DNA of 64,000 bases from Microascus cirrosus (lineage: Eukaryota; Ascomycota; Sordariomycetes; Microascales; Microascaceae), in NCBI GenBank assembly GCA_030271035.1, contig JAMBUN010000104.1:434001-498000 (forward strand), given 5' to 3'. The notes beneath the pieces were generated by a model that saw only the letters and a list, made by a program, of their open reading frames with translations, had not been told where the DNA came from and made no database searches. How positions within the stretch are numbered: the first letter of the stretch is position 1; every line of letters starts with the position of its first letter. Below are positions 11,582 to 23,536 of this stretch, in pieces. The position numbers and the translations under genes are program-made.

Positions 11582-12009
11582 TGATTTACGAGCATTCTAC
11601 CGTTCCAGGATCACATGCAAATTATGACATACAAACTCCTCTGAGGGCTCCAAAATATAAATACGCATCCGCCTCACAGGGGCACGAAGTGGCCGCCATC
11701 TCTGGCCAGCACTTACAGCGCTTCTGGCAATGCTCCTGAAATATAGACCGGCCACCATCCGGACGAGGCTATGGTTTGGCCCCTGTTAGTGGCAGAACTT
11801 ACATTCACAGTCCGTCGGGTGCGGCTGTTGAAATGTGGATGCGGCCCAGCCAGGAAATCGTCACGGGATGGGTCCTCTCCCTGGCCAACACTCACATTTC
11901 TTCAGATGACACTGCCAAAGTGTAGATACGCATCACACGGACAGCGATCATGGAATAGCCTCCGTAAATTCCAGGCTCATGCTAGAAATCGCTAACAGCA
12001 CAAAATGGG

Positions 12010-12016
12010 TATAAAA
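12010..12016 (+). promoter_or_regulatory. TATA box of the small zinc-ribbon gene
   Basis: TATAAAA lies 161 bp before the ATG at 12177. The leader between them is rich in CAAC, CTCC and CACC repeats, as in strongly expressed fungal genes, and the start context is CACCATGTC. Confidence 0.55.
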
Positions 12017-12176
12017 CATGGGCGCGATCCACCCTAACATCTGGAGGCTTGGTCTCTCTAACGTCACCCATCGAACAACCAAGCGAAAGATCTTCCAGCT
12101 TACACACAACTCCATAACACGAGCGATCTCTCCCTAAATCTCACCTACTTCCACGGCTCTCCGCAATATCACCACC

Positions 12177-12405
12177 ATGTCTTCCTCTATTGTCGAGTGC
12201 CCCAAGTGCGGCATCGCCATCTCGGCCGACCAGGTCTGCCCCCTCTGCCCGTCCAAGGCGAATACAACGAGCAACGTCGGAACCATTCCCTCCTACCTCA
12301 GATGCGAAACCAAAACTGACGTGTGAACAGACAAAGCCTTTCGCTGATGGAAAAGCTCCTGAAGATGAGGACCGCAGTTTGACCTGGGGGTTTCACGGGC
12401 ATTAA
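12177..12405 (+). CDS. Small zinc-ribbon protein, unrecognised family
   Basis: The ATG at 12177 opens a strongly GC3-biased frame with CPKCGIAISADQVCPLC, two CxxC knuckles (residues 8-11 and 21-24) spaced like a small zinc ribbon. Unspliced, it ends at the TGA at 12324 (49 aa). An intron 12276-12330 (55 bp, GTCGGA donor, ACTGAC branch-like, ACAG acceptor) would join phase 0 to a second open segment, 12331-12405, ending SLTWGFHGH (57 aa). The acceptor side looks convincing; the donor is non-consensus, so both forms are possible. A TATA box and pyrimidine-rich leader precede it. Function unknown; two CxxC pairs suggest structural zinc binding. Confidence 0.55.
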
Positions 12406-13893
12406 CTAGAGATGTTTTCGGGCACAATATATCAGTCTGTCGCTAGGTACACATCTTAATCCATGAATATCTCTTGACTATCGAACATTACACGACTTTG
12501 TAGAGCATGTGAGCTGGCGATGCAGTGTTCAAGCTCGGAGCCACAGGGTGAGGAGTATCAGAGCACATCCGCAATATCTTGTACACATAGAGTTGTAGAT
12601 GACCACTCCCATTTCCAACACTTGCGTATAAGTATCGTCCAGTTCCGCGTGTGGGTAGGGGAACGAGGCAGCCGACTGACCGAGCACATGGCCACTTGCG
12701 CATTCCTAAAACACCGCCGACTCCACCCGTTGGTCGCCTTACCGCTGACCGCCGAGTCCGCCTCCGACACAGCAACGCGGAAGCACTGCCATAGGCCTTG
12801 TAGCCGGCCAGGGCCAAAATCTACCCTTCCCAATCTTTGCAACACCGAACTGTAGGCACTCTCGATTACACCCACACTGCACTCACTGCCTCCAAGTTTT
12901 GTTTCACTCTCCACGAAGATGGCACCTCCCACGAGATAGAGAACTCAAACGCCAAACGCAAGGAGCATCATACAGACATTACCAACGAGAGGAAGCACTA
13001 CTGCGTCGGAAATATATTCATAAAGAGCAGCCTCCTTACAATCGAGTGGTAGAAGCGGAATGGGTACATGCACGTGCCCCTATCCAAGCCTGAGCGTATC
13101 CTGAATGAGAGCGTATGTCTTGAGCTGCTTTCTGGGAAGACGGATATCCCTGGACCAAAGCTTTACGATTGCTTTTAGGACGGTGGAGATGCTTCCTTGA
13201 TGTCCTAGCACGTGGAAGGAGTATTGATGGTCGCTATTTAGTGATACAAGTCTTGACAATCACTTCTCATCCACCTAAGGCGTGGAAAGTGTGAGGTATG
13301 CGGATATTTAGATAGTCAATTGACGTTAGAGCCAGCTAGAGATAGAAAGGACCACTGTTGAGTAGTGACCCCACCCCTTTTATCTACGCCTGAGAACTAT
13401 AGGATCTTGGCTTGGAAAGTTCTGAGCTGGACTTCGTGATCTTCCAGTCTCTCGCTGGCATGCGGACCTTCACGTGCTATTACACATGTAATTCAGGGAA
13501 GAAAAAACGGTCTCACAAGTAACAGGGAAGATGTATGTGAAGCATTGATTAACTGTATTCTATATTTTCAGGCATAGGAAGGAGGTGATAAGGAGCCTCA
13601 ACAAGGTCCTCCTAACTCACTCTACGGTATAAACAGCGCCGACCGTTGCGATATGGGATATAACGAATCGTGCATTGTAAACAGGTGCCAATGTAAGTGA
13701 CGAGGCGTCAACTGCATCTGCACATATTCTCGCTCTATTTCATACACCACCTGTATTCACAAGAGCTGGTTCCGTGTACTCTCATGCTGCCGCCAGCGGC
13801 TGCCTGCTACTCTAGGTGCCCTCTAGGTGACGCTCGCCTCTTTTTTTTTTTTTAACACACTAATGGACCAGCTGCGTCGACTCCGCGCCCGCA
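12406..13893. other. Intergenic region, no gene seen
   Basis: About 1.5 kb, moderately AT-rich, with only short ORFs lacking codon bias. The right end near 13854-13893 would be the PNGase A gene's 3' flank. Confidence 0.5.
13841..13853. repeat. T13 homopolymer
   Basis: A run of 13 T about 40 bp beyond the stop of the PNGase A-like gene (A-rich on the transcribed strand). It may be part of its 3' UTR. Confidence 0.8.
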
Positions 13894-15965
13894 CTAATTC
13901 CTTACGTATCTAAGAGCAGGCAAGACCCCCTCCACTTCTGCTTCGCCCTGTCCCTCAGTTAACCTGGCCAACTTCCCACTAACACCCTTCCCAACAGTGG
14001 TCTGGCCCGCCCATTCCACCACCTTGCTCCTAGCCGTCGCCGCAGGGATCGAGTACATATCTATCGTCTCTTCGCCCATCGTCTCCTTGTCCGCTATCAG
14101 GATGTCGTTCTCGGCGGAAAGCTCCCGCGAGTAAAGCGATACCCCATCACCCCCATCCGAGGGAATCCCTTCAAAGGAGAACGTCTGATTCGTATACCCC
14201 GTCCCGTAGCCCCCCGAGCCATCCCCTTTCCTGAACAGGAATGCCGCTCCTGTCCTAACCGTTGATATCCTCCCGATCGCGAACTCGTCGTTGAATGCCG
14301 CTAGACTAGAGGGGAAAACCGCCTTTCCCCCAACAGCCAATTCCAGGGCCTGCTGCATGGTGGAGTTGATGCTGAAGTCGCCGGGGTTTTCGGTGCCTAC
14401 CCTCAAGGCTGACCAGACACGCAGCGGGTAGGCAGATATGGCGACGTAAGACCGGCTTGCGTTTTCCAACGCCTCATCTCGGGATGAGATGACGAGGTCC
14501 GCGAGCTGGTCGAGACCGAAGGACTCCACCGTGGCATTGTTGACGTAAGATAGCGACTGTGTCCATGAAACCTCCCTCTCGCCCTCCTGGGTGGTGATGT
14601 TGTTGGTGACGGACAGCTCCCGGCGTGTCTCGAGCGTGTAACGGAGGGTATCGTTGACGCCTTCCGTCTGCAGGAGCTCTCTCTCTGTATAAGCAATCTC
14701 TAGCGCCTGAGGCTCCGTCCCGTTCACTCTAGGCGCGTCACCGGTTGTGACGGACTCAGCGTCCTCGTCCACCCAGACGAATACCTTCCCCGTGATGACC
14801 CAATAATTCCCAACCGTATCTGTCACTATAATTTCTTCTCCCGAATCGTCAACCCCCGCAACCCGGATTTCGAAAGTGTGCTCTCCGCCATCACACAACA
14901 CCGGCAGCCATGGCGAGATATCAATCTCCGCTTCCCGAAGGTCAAACGCCTGTACCCCGACGACGGGCCGGTGGTAGCTTGGTGACACTCCCCCGGTGAA
15001 CATCACGGGGAAAGGCCACTGGACGCCTACCATCTGCCCGTCTAGGAATATCTGGACCTCCCGGAACGGACTTAGACCCGGCAGGGCCCCCACCGTGGCC
15101 TCAAAGTCCAGCACGTCAGCCTCCGGGACATTATTCCACCAAAATTCCTCGTCCTGCTGACCATTGGCCGACACGGAGAGGACGGCGCGGCGGGCGTTGC
15201 GGGGGAAGTCGGACACGGACACCACGGCGTCCGTGTCGGGGAGGTGCCAGGCGCTAGGTCCGTCCTCCTGCGACCTCCTCGCCGAGAGCGGGATAATCAA
15301 GTCTGCTGGAGGCTCGCTCCCGTCTTCCTCCTCAAGGGCGAAGAAAGTAGCGGAAAGAGTGGCGTTAAACGCCCCGGTGTAAGTCTCGTCGATGATATTA
15401 CCCAGGTCAAAGATGATCTTTTGTGAGTTCTGCCAAAGTGACAGGAAAGGGGTGACGTCCTTGCGGTATGTCCAGATGATGCCGCCCTCCGTGGGCTCGG
15501 CCGTTGATGTGCGCCAGATCTCGGTGTCGCCGAGGTACATGAGGGCGAGGCGGTCGAACTGGTGGCCAGCGGACAGGACGGTGAGTGTCAGGACGACGTT
15601 GGTGAAGGAACAGTCTGGAGGCGAGTAGTCCCCTGTTGTTGTCAGTTCCCTGGACTTGATCCTCCCCGGACAGAAAGCGAAGAGAAAGACTAAGCCAGGC
15701 CCAGGGACATACCGATGAAGGGTTGACCGTAGCTTGCACCGAACGAGTGCTCCATGAGAAGCACTTCACACTCGCCCTGACCATTCCCCACCGAAGTCTC
15801 CCTTCCCCACGAGGGCGTTAGTCCCTCAGGTCCGAGCACAGGCTGAGCAACCTGAAAGCATTCGAGCAAGCCCTCCTGCTCCTCGGGAGCCTGGCGTCGA
15901 GATGGAGTGGCGAGGGCCGCTCCGAGGATGCCGAGGCCGGCGAGGACCCGTAAGATCTGGGCCAT
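13894..15965 (-). CDS. Secreted peptide N-glycanase A-like amidase
   Basis: Two exons, 15965-15713 and 15632-13894, with an 80-bp intron (GTATGT donor, CTGAC branch, ACAG acceptor), give 663 aa. A signal peptide is clear (MAQILRVLAGLGILGAALA, cleavage near residue 19-21). The mature N-terminus has the family's LLECFQVAQPVL segment. The splice junction reads QPFIGDYSPPDCSFTNVVLTL, then FDRLALMYLGDTEIWRTSTAEP. This is the conserved opening of the plant/fungal PNGase A family, which removes N-glycans from glycopeptides outside the cell or in the secretory pathway. Later segments typical of the family include VGVQWPFPVMFTGGVSPSYH and ISPWLPVLCDGGEHTFEI. Length is usual for the fungal members. Catalytic residues of this family are not assigned here. 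Confidence 0.88.
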
Positions 15966-16796
15966 ATTCTGTACCTAGACCTCTCTACCCTCTCCTCTCT
16001 AGTCTTCCCGGGGTGTGAGAATGATAGCCAGAAAAGGCTACAACATGTATCCGGCGTAGCCAGCAAAATGAACACCAGTTCGCCGTCATAGAGAGCAGAG
16101 TAGAATAAAATAAGAGTCGAAATCTCCCGCCCCCCTCCCTCTCTTTCGCAGAAAACCGGTAATCAAAGGATTAATAGCCCCTTACTATACATGATCGCCA
16201 AGGCATACAAACAACCGAGATTCGAAGCTTTTCTGCTGCAGGAGGATGAAGAGGAATAAATTGCGTCGGGTGAATTCCCCCTCTCCCATTTACGGCTAGA
16301 ATAAAATGACAGCGCTTAATAAAGCCGCCGACACGGCCGGGACACGTACCAGGATCTTCGGCCCCGGATCCGGAGTTCCGGTGGTAGGCAGGGGTCGGGA
16401 CGGCTGTCGACACGGGAGTGTGGTACTACTTCAGCAGATCGACTAACATGAGGGGAAGATGTATACGTAGCCATCGTAAGGGTCCTTGCGAGCGCGCGCC
16501 ACTTTCTGTTACGTGGCCAGTATTGGAAAAAACGTGGTATAAATGCTAGCCATGGTATGCTCCACGCATTTAAAAGGTTACCAGAACCTTTGTCTATCGA
16601 ATAGGAAACGCCAAAGTGCCCTGCATTCGCAGCAAGCGGGTATATCTTCCTCGCTATATCCAACACCGGTAATATGCACTTCTCCGTGACTCCAAAGACC
16701 GTGCTTTCCGTCCGAACTCCGGTAGCGTCCACGACATCTTCAAGCGTTTGAATTCCTTCTCACTCCAACCTCCACTCCCTAATCACACCACGTTTC
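15966..16796. other. Intergenic region, no gene seen
   Basis: 831 bp between the start of the PNGase A-like gene and the stop of the 127-aa gene, both on the minus strand. It includes the amidase promoter. A 138-codon minus-strand ORF (16316-16732) resembles nothing and lacks codon bias. Confidence 0.45.
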
Positions 16797-17180
16797 TTAA
16801 CCAGACGCATTGTCCCAATACCGCTTCCTCGCCAGCACGGCCATCTGGTCTCCCACGAATCGGTGCTGGTAGAAATTGAATAGCGAGAACTCGTCCTTGG
16901 ACATGACGTACGCTTCCGGCGCGGCCTGCACCTTGGCCCACAGGTGCGACAGCGCGCCCTCGAGGATGTTGCTGATGGTAGGGTCAGCCGCGCCGTCGGG
17001 GGACTCGCGCGCGATCTCGAGCGCCTGGGTCACCACGGGGTCGACAGCCGGTTTGGCCACCGGTGCTGTGGCCGGCGAAGCGGAGGCCACGGACGACGGT
17101 GTAGAGACCGTGGGGTTGGGCGTTGGTGTCGCCGAGATGGAGGAGTGGTCTGCCGTCGGCGTGTTCGAGGGGCCACTCAT
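16797..17180 (-). CDS. Small conserved-looking fungal protein of unknown function
   Basis: A single exon of 127 aa from the ATG at 17180 (MSGPSNTP). An in-frame extension to 17321 is Pro/Gln-rich and probably 5' UTR. The first 55 residues are Ser/Thr/Pro/Ala-rich and likely disordered. The rest looks folded and helical: TQALEIARESPDG, TISNILEGALSHLWAKVQA, then YVMSKDEFSLFNFYQHRF and a C-terminal aromatic/basic end (ARKRYWDN). GC3 bias is high over the folded half, which supports coding. I do not recognise a named family. Confidence 0.7.
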   Translation of the reverse strand: MSGPSNTPTADHSSISATPTPNPTVSTPSSVASASPATAPVAKPAVDPVVTQALEIARESPDGAADPTISNILEGALSHLWAKVQAAPEAYVMSKDEFSLFNFYQHRFVGDQMAVLARKRYWDNASG

Positions 17181-20100
17181 GTTGTAGACGAAGGGGAGCG
17201 GTAAGTCTTGTCTCCTATCAAGGGGCTGCGGTGGGTGCGCGGCGAGCGGGTGGCTCTTGAGAGGCATGGGTCGGTAGGTTTGTTGTTGGTGTTGGGGGTA
17301 ACTGCTCGTTACTGAGAGCATTGTGGAGGGGAAGGAGGAGGAGGGCTGGTAGTAGGACGGAATGGTGACGGTATATTTGTAGGTGACCTGACTTCGGGTA
17401 GGGTAGGTTGCACGAGGGGTGCAACGAGAGCCGAGACTCTGTGGTGCCGGGACGCTAGCTTTGCTGCTACTGCACGTCCTGCAGGATATTCTTGGCTGCT
17501 TGACAGGGTTGTCCTGGTCTCAGTGGGGACTGGAGACCTATCGAGGGTAAGGAGTATCGGACGTGAACCCGATACGATATGCGGGCTGACTTTGCTATGA
17601 CGCGAATGTACCCGAATACGGAGGAGGGGGGGCGGAAGCCGAACGGAAAGTCTTGGGCGGCGGACTTAGTCTTGCGAGGAAAGAGGAAACAGCCGGTTCT
17701 AAAAAGGAAATTAGAACTGGAGAATGGCGCGGAAATAGGTTCTGGTGGGCTTTGGAGGAGATTTCAATAAATAAAGGTAATTTTGGAATCAAAAGTCAAG
17801 TCTTCGCAATCCGATACAAGAGATTCTAGGACGAAAGAGGGAAGGCCGACGGAGATCCCTCGTGTCTCTTATAATGCCATGTGGACTGCTGCTCTCCACA
17901 AGTGGAGTTGAAATGGCGAACGCGGACCACGCGAGGAGTGAGTCCAGACGCTCGAGGAGGGGAGATCCCAAAGCGGACGCGAAGGAGACGGAGGCCTGTA
18001 TCCTTTGGCCCTAGTCAGCGTTTAGTCTACGCCCGCTCTGGTAGAGAAACGCGAAGCGAGATACACACAAAGTGCGGAGAAGTACGTAGGTTTCTCGGAA
18101 ATGAGCGCAAGATAATTGTGGCAAGGAGTAACGATCGAGGAGGAGAGTCGCTCTTTCCCTCATTCTCCACCAGCGGCAACAGGGACCTTCCTTGGACCCT
18201 CCCGATTTAGAGTTTGGCACTAGCGCGGGAAACCCTGGAGGCAGCCACGTACCTCGCAGGAAGTCGCCTCCAGCGTGGCATGGCACGGCGCGGAGTTCCT
18301 GCCTCGCGTCGAATGAGACGGGGCCTGAATGGCGTCAAGCTCGTATCACCTCGCCCGAGCCGGAGAGGATCGTCGGCTTCCCCCCGCAACCGATATTCTA
18401 TCGAAGCATCTTGTCATACCTGGGTGAGACCTGTCAACCCGAACAGCCGGTAATGGGTATGCCAGCAAAGGTCTTGGTTCTGAATGCCAAGAGGGAAGAC
18501 AGATGTGCACCTACACGAGAGGCGAATTAGCGACGAGTGTGGGTGGGCGATTTGCCTCCGAACGAGGTCGGGTCCACTAACACGGCATAAACACTGCGAA
18601 GTGAGCCCGAAGGGAGCTCCGCAGATAATAAAGTTCCCTCCATCGCAAAGTCTTCCTCATCGAGGGAGGAGCCCACTGCGGTCCCCCCAAACTCAAACTC
18701 GTGGCATCCCAAGCAAAAAAGTCGCCTCTGTACGGGATCTCACGACAACTATCGCCCCCCATTTGCCCCCTCCCCCCCATCCGGTGAGCGTAAAGAACTA
18801 ACACGGCGCACAAACTCTCCTTGACCCTCCATCGTGGAAAATTTGTGCGCGCTCTCCTCATACCCGCAAATAAAGTTTAGGGTGGACCCCCTTGCTAATT
18901 TTTGACTCGTCAATGCGTGGAAAGGGAGAAGGGGTTTTCCGGGGGCTTGACGCTGTTTTAAGCTTCAACCTCGCCATCTTCGTCATCGGGACGTGCGAGG
19001 GGAGAGCCACCGACGTGCCTTCACTACGTGGGATGTAATGGCCCCTTGGGCTGTGCTTATTTACACGTTCTGAAGTGTCCGAAAGTGGGGTGTGGGAAGC
19101 AGGTAGGAGGAAAGCTTAAGCGATGGATGCTAGGAAGGGGTAAGGGGAGGATAACCGGGATGAGGAGGTTTTGCTCCTGAGTTCGTGGTTATTTTCGTGG
19201 ATACAGTTTACTTGACAAAGTGTAAGTGCCGGACCCTCCCTCACCCACTCGCGTGACCGCTTTGAGCAACAGTTGTGTAGTATCACGAACCTTGATGTGG
19301 CTGCCCCGTGTCGGTGTAGGGCCCCCTGCCCTCGTTCAGCTTGAGTCAGCTTGGGGTTGTTGGAATGTTGCACGGAAACTCTGTTGGCTCTCAGTGCATG
19401 ACGCTGAATATCATGATCCCAATAGTCGCATCCTGGAGGTGCCGTTCATCGTGCCCGAGAGTCCACAAATGGTATAGTGTAAGCACGTCCCGGAGGGGGG
19501 GCCAACATCCCATGTTAGGACAGGGCTAACCCTTTGGCCCCCGGCTCGGCCCTCCACCGAGCAATGTGAAGGTCCCAACGTTTCCGAGCATCAACTCTTA
19601 CTGTCACCCCATTGTCCTCTTCCCCACCTCCCGACTCGCGCATGATCGAAAAGGACACCGTCTCAAGTCAACCACCACTGACTACATCACAGGTTTTCTA
19701 GCCGCCTTCTCGAAAGCCTAAAAGGGCTCAGCTACCGCTCCTCCGCTGTTGTCCGAAAATGGAAACTCCTTCAAGTGGGGTCGGGGGCCCTAACCAGAAC
19801 ATAGCATAAAACGATGGTGGAAAGAAGTGATCTCTCCGTCTCAATGCCCGTGTCTATTGTTTAGGTTCGATGCGGGAAAGGCCCCTTCGAAGAGAAACTT
19901 TATTCAGGCTTATTGACTCGGAAAGTCCCCGAACCCCTGGTCCCGATTCTACTGAAAAGAGGGAAAAAAAGTTAATCTCAGGTCGGAGGCTATATCTGGG
20001 TCCCAGGGCCATAGAAACAAGGTTCAGGCTAATGCACACGGTCATGGCGAAACGACGTCACAGGAAGATCCAGCCCCGAGATATTTCGCGCCCACCACGC

Positions 20101-21224
20101 CCCCGTTCCAAGAAGTCCTTTTTTGCTTAGCGCCTAGCCCCCTCTCCGCTGGACATCCCGTGTTCTGTATGGTGCGGGAAGTTCCAAGAGTCCGAGCCCG
20201 AGAGGCGGCGTCTCCGTACCCCCTTCTCCTGAGTTGTACGTAAGTTTGTTTAGGCGTGTCAATCTCGGGAATGGCGCTCGCATCCTGTGAGTTGGTAAAA
20301 TTCCGCACGCCAGACGCAGTTTCTGCGTCTGGCGCACTCAGGATGGCGCCGGATTGGACGAGCGGGCAAGCGGCCATCTAGGCATCCCGGATGCCGCTCT
20401 TCCCCGAGGCCCATTCTGCCGCAACACCGTGATCTTCATCTCAGAACAAGCTTCTGTACGTGGTGAGGCACTAGTACTGCGCTTGGACGTCACGGACGCA
20501 GCTCACATCCACTTTAGTAGAGTTCAGACGTTGAGCGCTGCCCCGAGTTTCCAGTTCTCCTCCCTCCGTCGATGTCGAAACAAGCCACTACAGCCCTGAG
20601 ATATGCCCATTGCCACAACCCGCCACCAGGCTTCCAGACTGCCAGGCGTCTTGGATGCTCAGTATATGCGGGGCCGTCCTTGGGAAGCACGAGGCAATGT
20701 ATCATCATGGGTCCGCAACCCAAGTGGAGCCTCTCGTGTCCTCCCCCGCGTTCCACCATCACCATGCTCCTTCGTGACCCTTTTCTAGCTGGAAGTCTGT
20801 TGCCAAGCCTCATCCTCTCGTCGGGCTGACTTCCCCTTTGGGAGAGGTGGACAAGGACTTTAATAGCTCCCCTTGGCTCTCCTCCACGCATTTGCCAACT
20901 GCCGAACACGATATCTCGATAAACTTCACCGGCGCTGGGAGGTTGCGCAAGCAGGAGGTATCCAATGTTTTGGGTTCAACCCGTCCCGAGCCGGACTTGT
21001 CTCGGATGATGTTTGCTTCTGTGAAATGGCATTATATTATCGTACATCTACATCCAGGTCTATCATGCAAATGGTTTCCGGGTGGACGGATCTATATCTC
21101 TATGTCTTTGGAAAGGGGTGGTAAAACAGTTTTGTGTTGAGGGGTGGGGAGCCTCGCAGTGCGTGCGGGCCGCGGTGGAGAGGCGAAGCGGCAAACGCCA
21201 GGAGGGGGTACGTGTAGCTCACCG
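17181..21224. other. 4-kb gene-poor interval
   Basis: The left 300 bp is the promoter/leader of the gene at 17180. The remainder has many short overlapping ORFs on both strands, none with a domain or codon bias I can recognise. A perfect hairpin at 20308-20334 is the only structured element noted. No transposase, reverse transcriptase or terminal repeat was recognised. Confidence 0.5.
20308..20334. repeat. Perfect 12-bp inverted repeat, 3-nt loop
   Basis: CGCCAGACGCAG, TTT, CTGCGTCTGGCG: a fully complementary GC-rich hairpin in otherwise featureless DNA, about 0.9 kb from the nearest gene end. Confidence 0.85.
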
Positions 21225-22082
21225 CTACGCCTTGCTCTTCTTCTTGCCTATCTGCCAGCCCCACGACCGGAGCACCTTGACGACCTTAGGCGTGACCGCC
21301 GCGGTCAGGGGCACCCTGAGGAAAATGAAGCTCTTGTGGATGGCGTACGCGAGGGCCAACTGCGTGACAAGGCCTAATATGACATTAGCATCCGACGCAC
21401 TCTCTGCACCCGGGATATGATTTAACGTACTCGCTTCGGTCCGGTTCGCCTCTTGTGCCTTCGCAACACCCCAGTCGGTCGCCACATCTTCGTCAGGCTT
21501 GGGTTTGGAGAATGGCCCCTTCACCGCATCCCGCGTGCTCCAGTAGGCGGTCTTGACGGATTCGGGGATGAAATTGCCCACATTTGAGGTCACGACATGT
21601 TCCAGCTCGCCTATTCCCAGTTAGCCTGCAACCTATTTCCTAAGTTTGGACCATCTCGCTTATATGAACTTACCGATCCTATCTGGACCCGCGACCTTGA
21701 CGAGCAGGAAGCAGAAGGGAAAGTCCAGGACACTCAGTCCTAGATATACTCCAACCGTAACCCACCCGTACTCCTTTGTAAGCTTTTTCATCCGCGCTCC
21801 GAACGACAGCTCCTCCTCCGCCTTCGGCGACTCCTTGCCCGCTCTCTGCCACGACGTCCTGAAGCCTCTCCGCGCAGCTTGACCAAATACCGTATTCGGC
21901 CGGAAACTTACACGGGGGTACTGCCCAGACACCCGGAGGTGCGGGGCTGTCCGGGTGTATATGCCCGACGAGATGGAGCGCTGCGGAGCTGCCAATTGCG
22001 AGCGGAAGAAAAGGTTGAGGGCCGGCCCACGCCGGACAGTGCGGCCGAGGACCGAGAACGCGAAGGGGTTCAGTCGGGACAT
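21225..22082 (-). CDS. Mitochondrial DUF1279 (FAM210/Nat2-type) membrane protein
   Basis: Two exons, 22082-21674 and 21610-21225, with a 63-bp intron (GTAAGT donor, CTAAC branch, ATAG acceptor), encode 264 aa. The N-terminus is rich in R, S and A without acidic residues (MSRLNPFAFSVLGRTVRRG...), a mitochondrial targeting sequence up to about residue 75. The DUF1279 signature follows: KKLTKEYGWVTVGVYLGLS, then VLDFPFCFLLVKVAGPDRIG, reading through the junction into ELEHVV. A second hydrophobic segment lies near the C-terminus (GLVTQLALAYAIHKSFIFL), then LRVPLTAAVTPKVVKVLR and a basic tail KKKSKA. FAM210-type proteins sit in the inner mitochondrial membrane. It is divergent from dynactin p25, sharing a 564-bp promoter region. 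Confidence 0.85.
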
Positions 22083-22646
22083 TTTGAGCTGCGCGCAGGT
22101 TCTTTCTTAGGTGATATTAGACTCGGATGAGCTCGAAAGGCGAGTTGAGAAATAATTCGTGGAAAGAGCTCGGCGGTCGGGGATTACCCTTTGGACGGGA
22201 GCTCTGGCCGGCAACTCCGGAGCTTCAAATCTCGTGCGTGCTTTTGGATTGCCTGCTCTAGGTGCTCGTATCTCCGTATTTGCAAGACGCGGATATCGGG
22301 AACTCCTGTTATTGGGCACGCGGAGTGCGTCGGTTCCGACGAGGCCAGAGGCCGCAGAATGTTCTGGTTGGTTTTCCGAAGTTAATGGGCTGACGCGGAA
22401 ATTTATCGCTAGGTAACGGTCAGATTATCGTTGCCAAGAGTTAAGTTGCAGGGATGTGACTGTGGCTAGAGTGTGGCGCAAGCTTACGTCACAATAGAGC
22501 ATGTGGTGCTGTCACAGTGGCTTGTGTGTCTGGGCATTGTATCGTGCCGGCCTTGGCAGCTGTGCGATGACCCCAGAGCTGCGCGGACAAACGCTGGGTG
22601 TCCCAGAAATCACTTTTACTACGTTTCTTCGCCACTCGCCGTCAAG
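22083..22646. promoter_or_regulatory. Shared intergenic region between divergent genes
   Basis: 564 bp between the ATG of the DUF1279 gene (minus) and the ATG of dynactin p25 (plus). No gene seen inside; it must carry both promoters. Confidence 0.6.
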
Positions 22647-23355
22647 ATGTCGCGAAGACCTCCAAGGGGGGAGTACATTGAAACCGTAAGTCCGTCCCTT
22701 TCCCAGGATCTTTTCGACTGCCTCTAAGCAGAAGACGCCCCCGCAGGACACGGGCAACAAGGTATCCCGGAAGGCCACCCTTGTAGGCACCCAGAATATC
22801 ATGCTCGGCGGCAAGTCCGTCATACAGCCTGAGGCTATGGTCCGCGGCGACCTTGTGCGATCCCAACCCTCGTCTTCCTCGGGCTCCAGCGCCCCCACGA
22901 ACAACACCGCCGTCGCCATGGGCCGGTACTGCTTCCTGAGCAGGGGCGCGCTACTCCGGCCACCGGGCCGGCTCTTCAAGGGGTATGTGCAGGCGCAAGG
23001 GGGTAAAGAAAGGCTACGTCTAACAGAGGCAAATAGGGTCTTCAGTCACATGCCCCTCCGAATGGGGGACCACGTCTTCGTGGGTGAGAAGTCGGTCGTG
23101 CGAGCAGCGAGCATCGGAAGCCACGTGCATATCGGGAACAACGTCGTCATTGGGGAGTTTGCCATCATCAAGGACTACGTCAGGGTGCTGGACGACGCCG
23201 TCGTGGCGCCGAATATGGTGATCCCAAGCTTCACCATCGTCGCAGGCCAGCCAGCGAGGGTCATTGGAGAGGTTCCTGAGGGTGCGCATGAGTCGTTTGA
23301 GCTACGGGAGCTCTATAAGACTGTTGGGAATCACGTGCAGCCGGCCGCAGTGTGA
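22647..23355 (+). CDS. DCTN5: Dynactin subunit 5 (p25)
   Basis: Three exons, 22647-22685, 22747-22982 and 23037-23355, with introns of 61 and 54 bp, give 197 aa. The small first exon MSRRPPRGEYIET reads in frame into DTGNKVSRKATLVGTQNI. This is the p25 start, beginning a left-handed parallel beta-helix of hexapeptide repeats. The coil is seen in GRYCFLSRGALLRPP, then HMPLRMGDHVFVGEKSVV, IGSHVHIGNNVVIGEFAII and VLDDAVVAPNMVIPSFTIVAGQPARVIG. p25 is part of the dynactin pointed-end complex that links dynein to early endosomes in fungal hyphae. Length agrees with the family. An Asn/Ser-rich insert (SQPSSSSGSSAPTNN) lies in the first third. Confidence 0.93.
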
Positions 23356-23536
23356 CCTTGGGAGACCACGACCGAGACGACTTGACTTGTACTGACGATT
23401 GATATTGAGAGATACAGAGATACCCCATGATTTCCGTCAATAGAGGACATTACTACTTCAGAGACAAAGCGATACTATTGGCCAAAGGGAAAGCCCAGTC
23501 TGGCGTTCAACCCGCATGATCCTGCTCCTGTGACAA

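Larger units (their letters stand above)
10231..12176. other. Gene-poor interval with promoter of the small zinc-ribbon gene
   Basis: About 1.9 kb. The left part would be the MARVEL gene's 5' region. ORFs are short and unrecognised. The right end (from about 12005) is the promoter and pyrimidine-rich leader of the gene at 12177. Confidence 0.5.
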
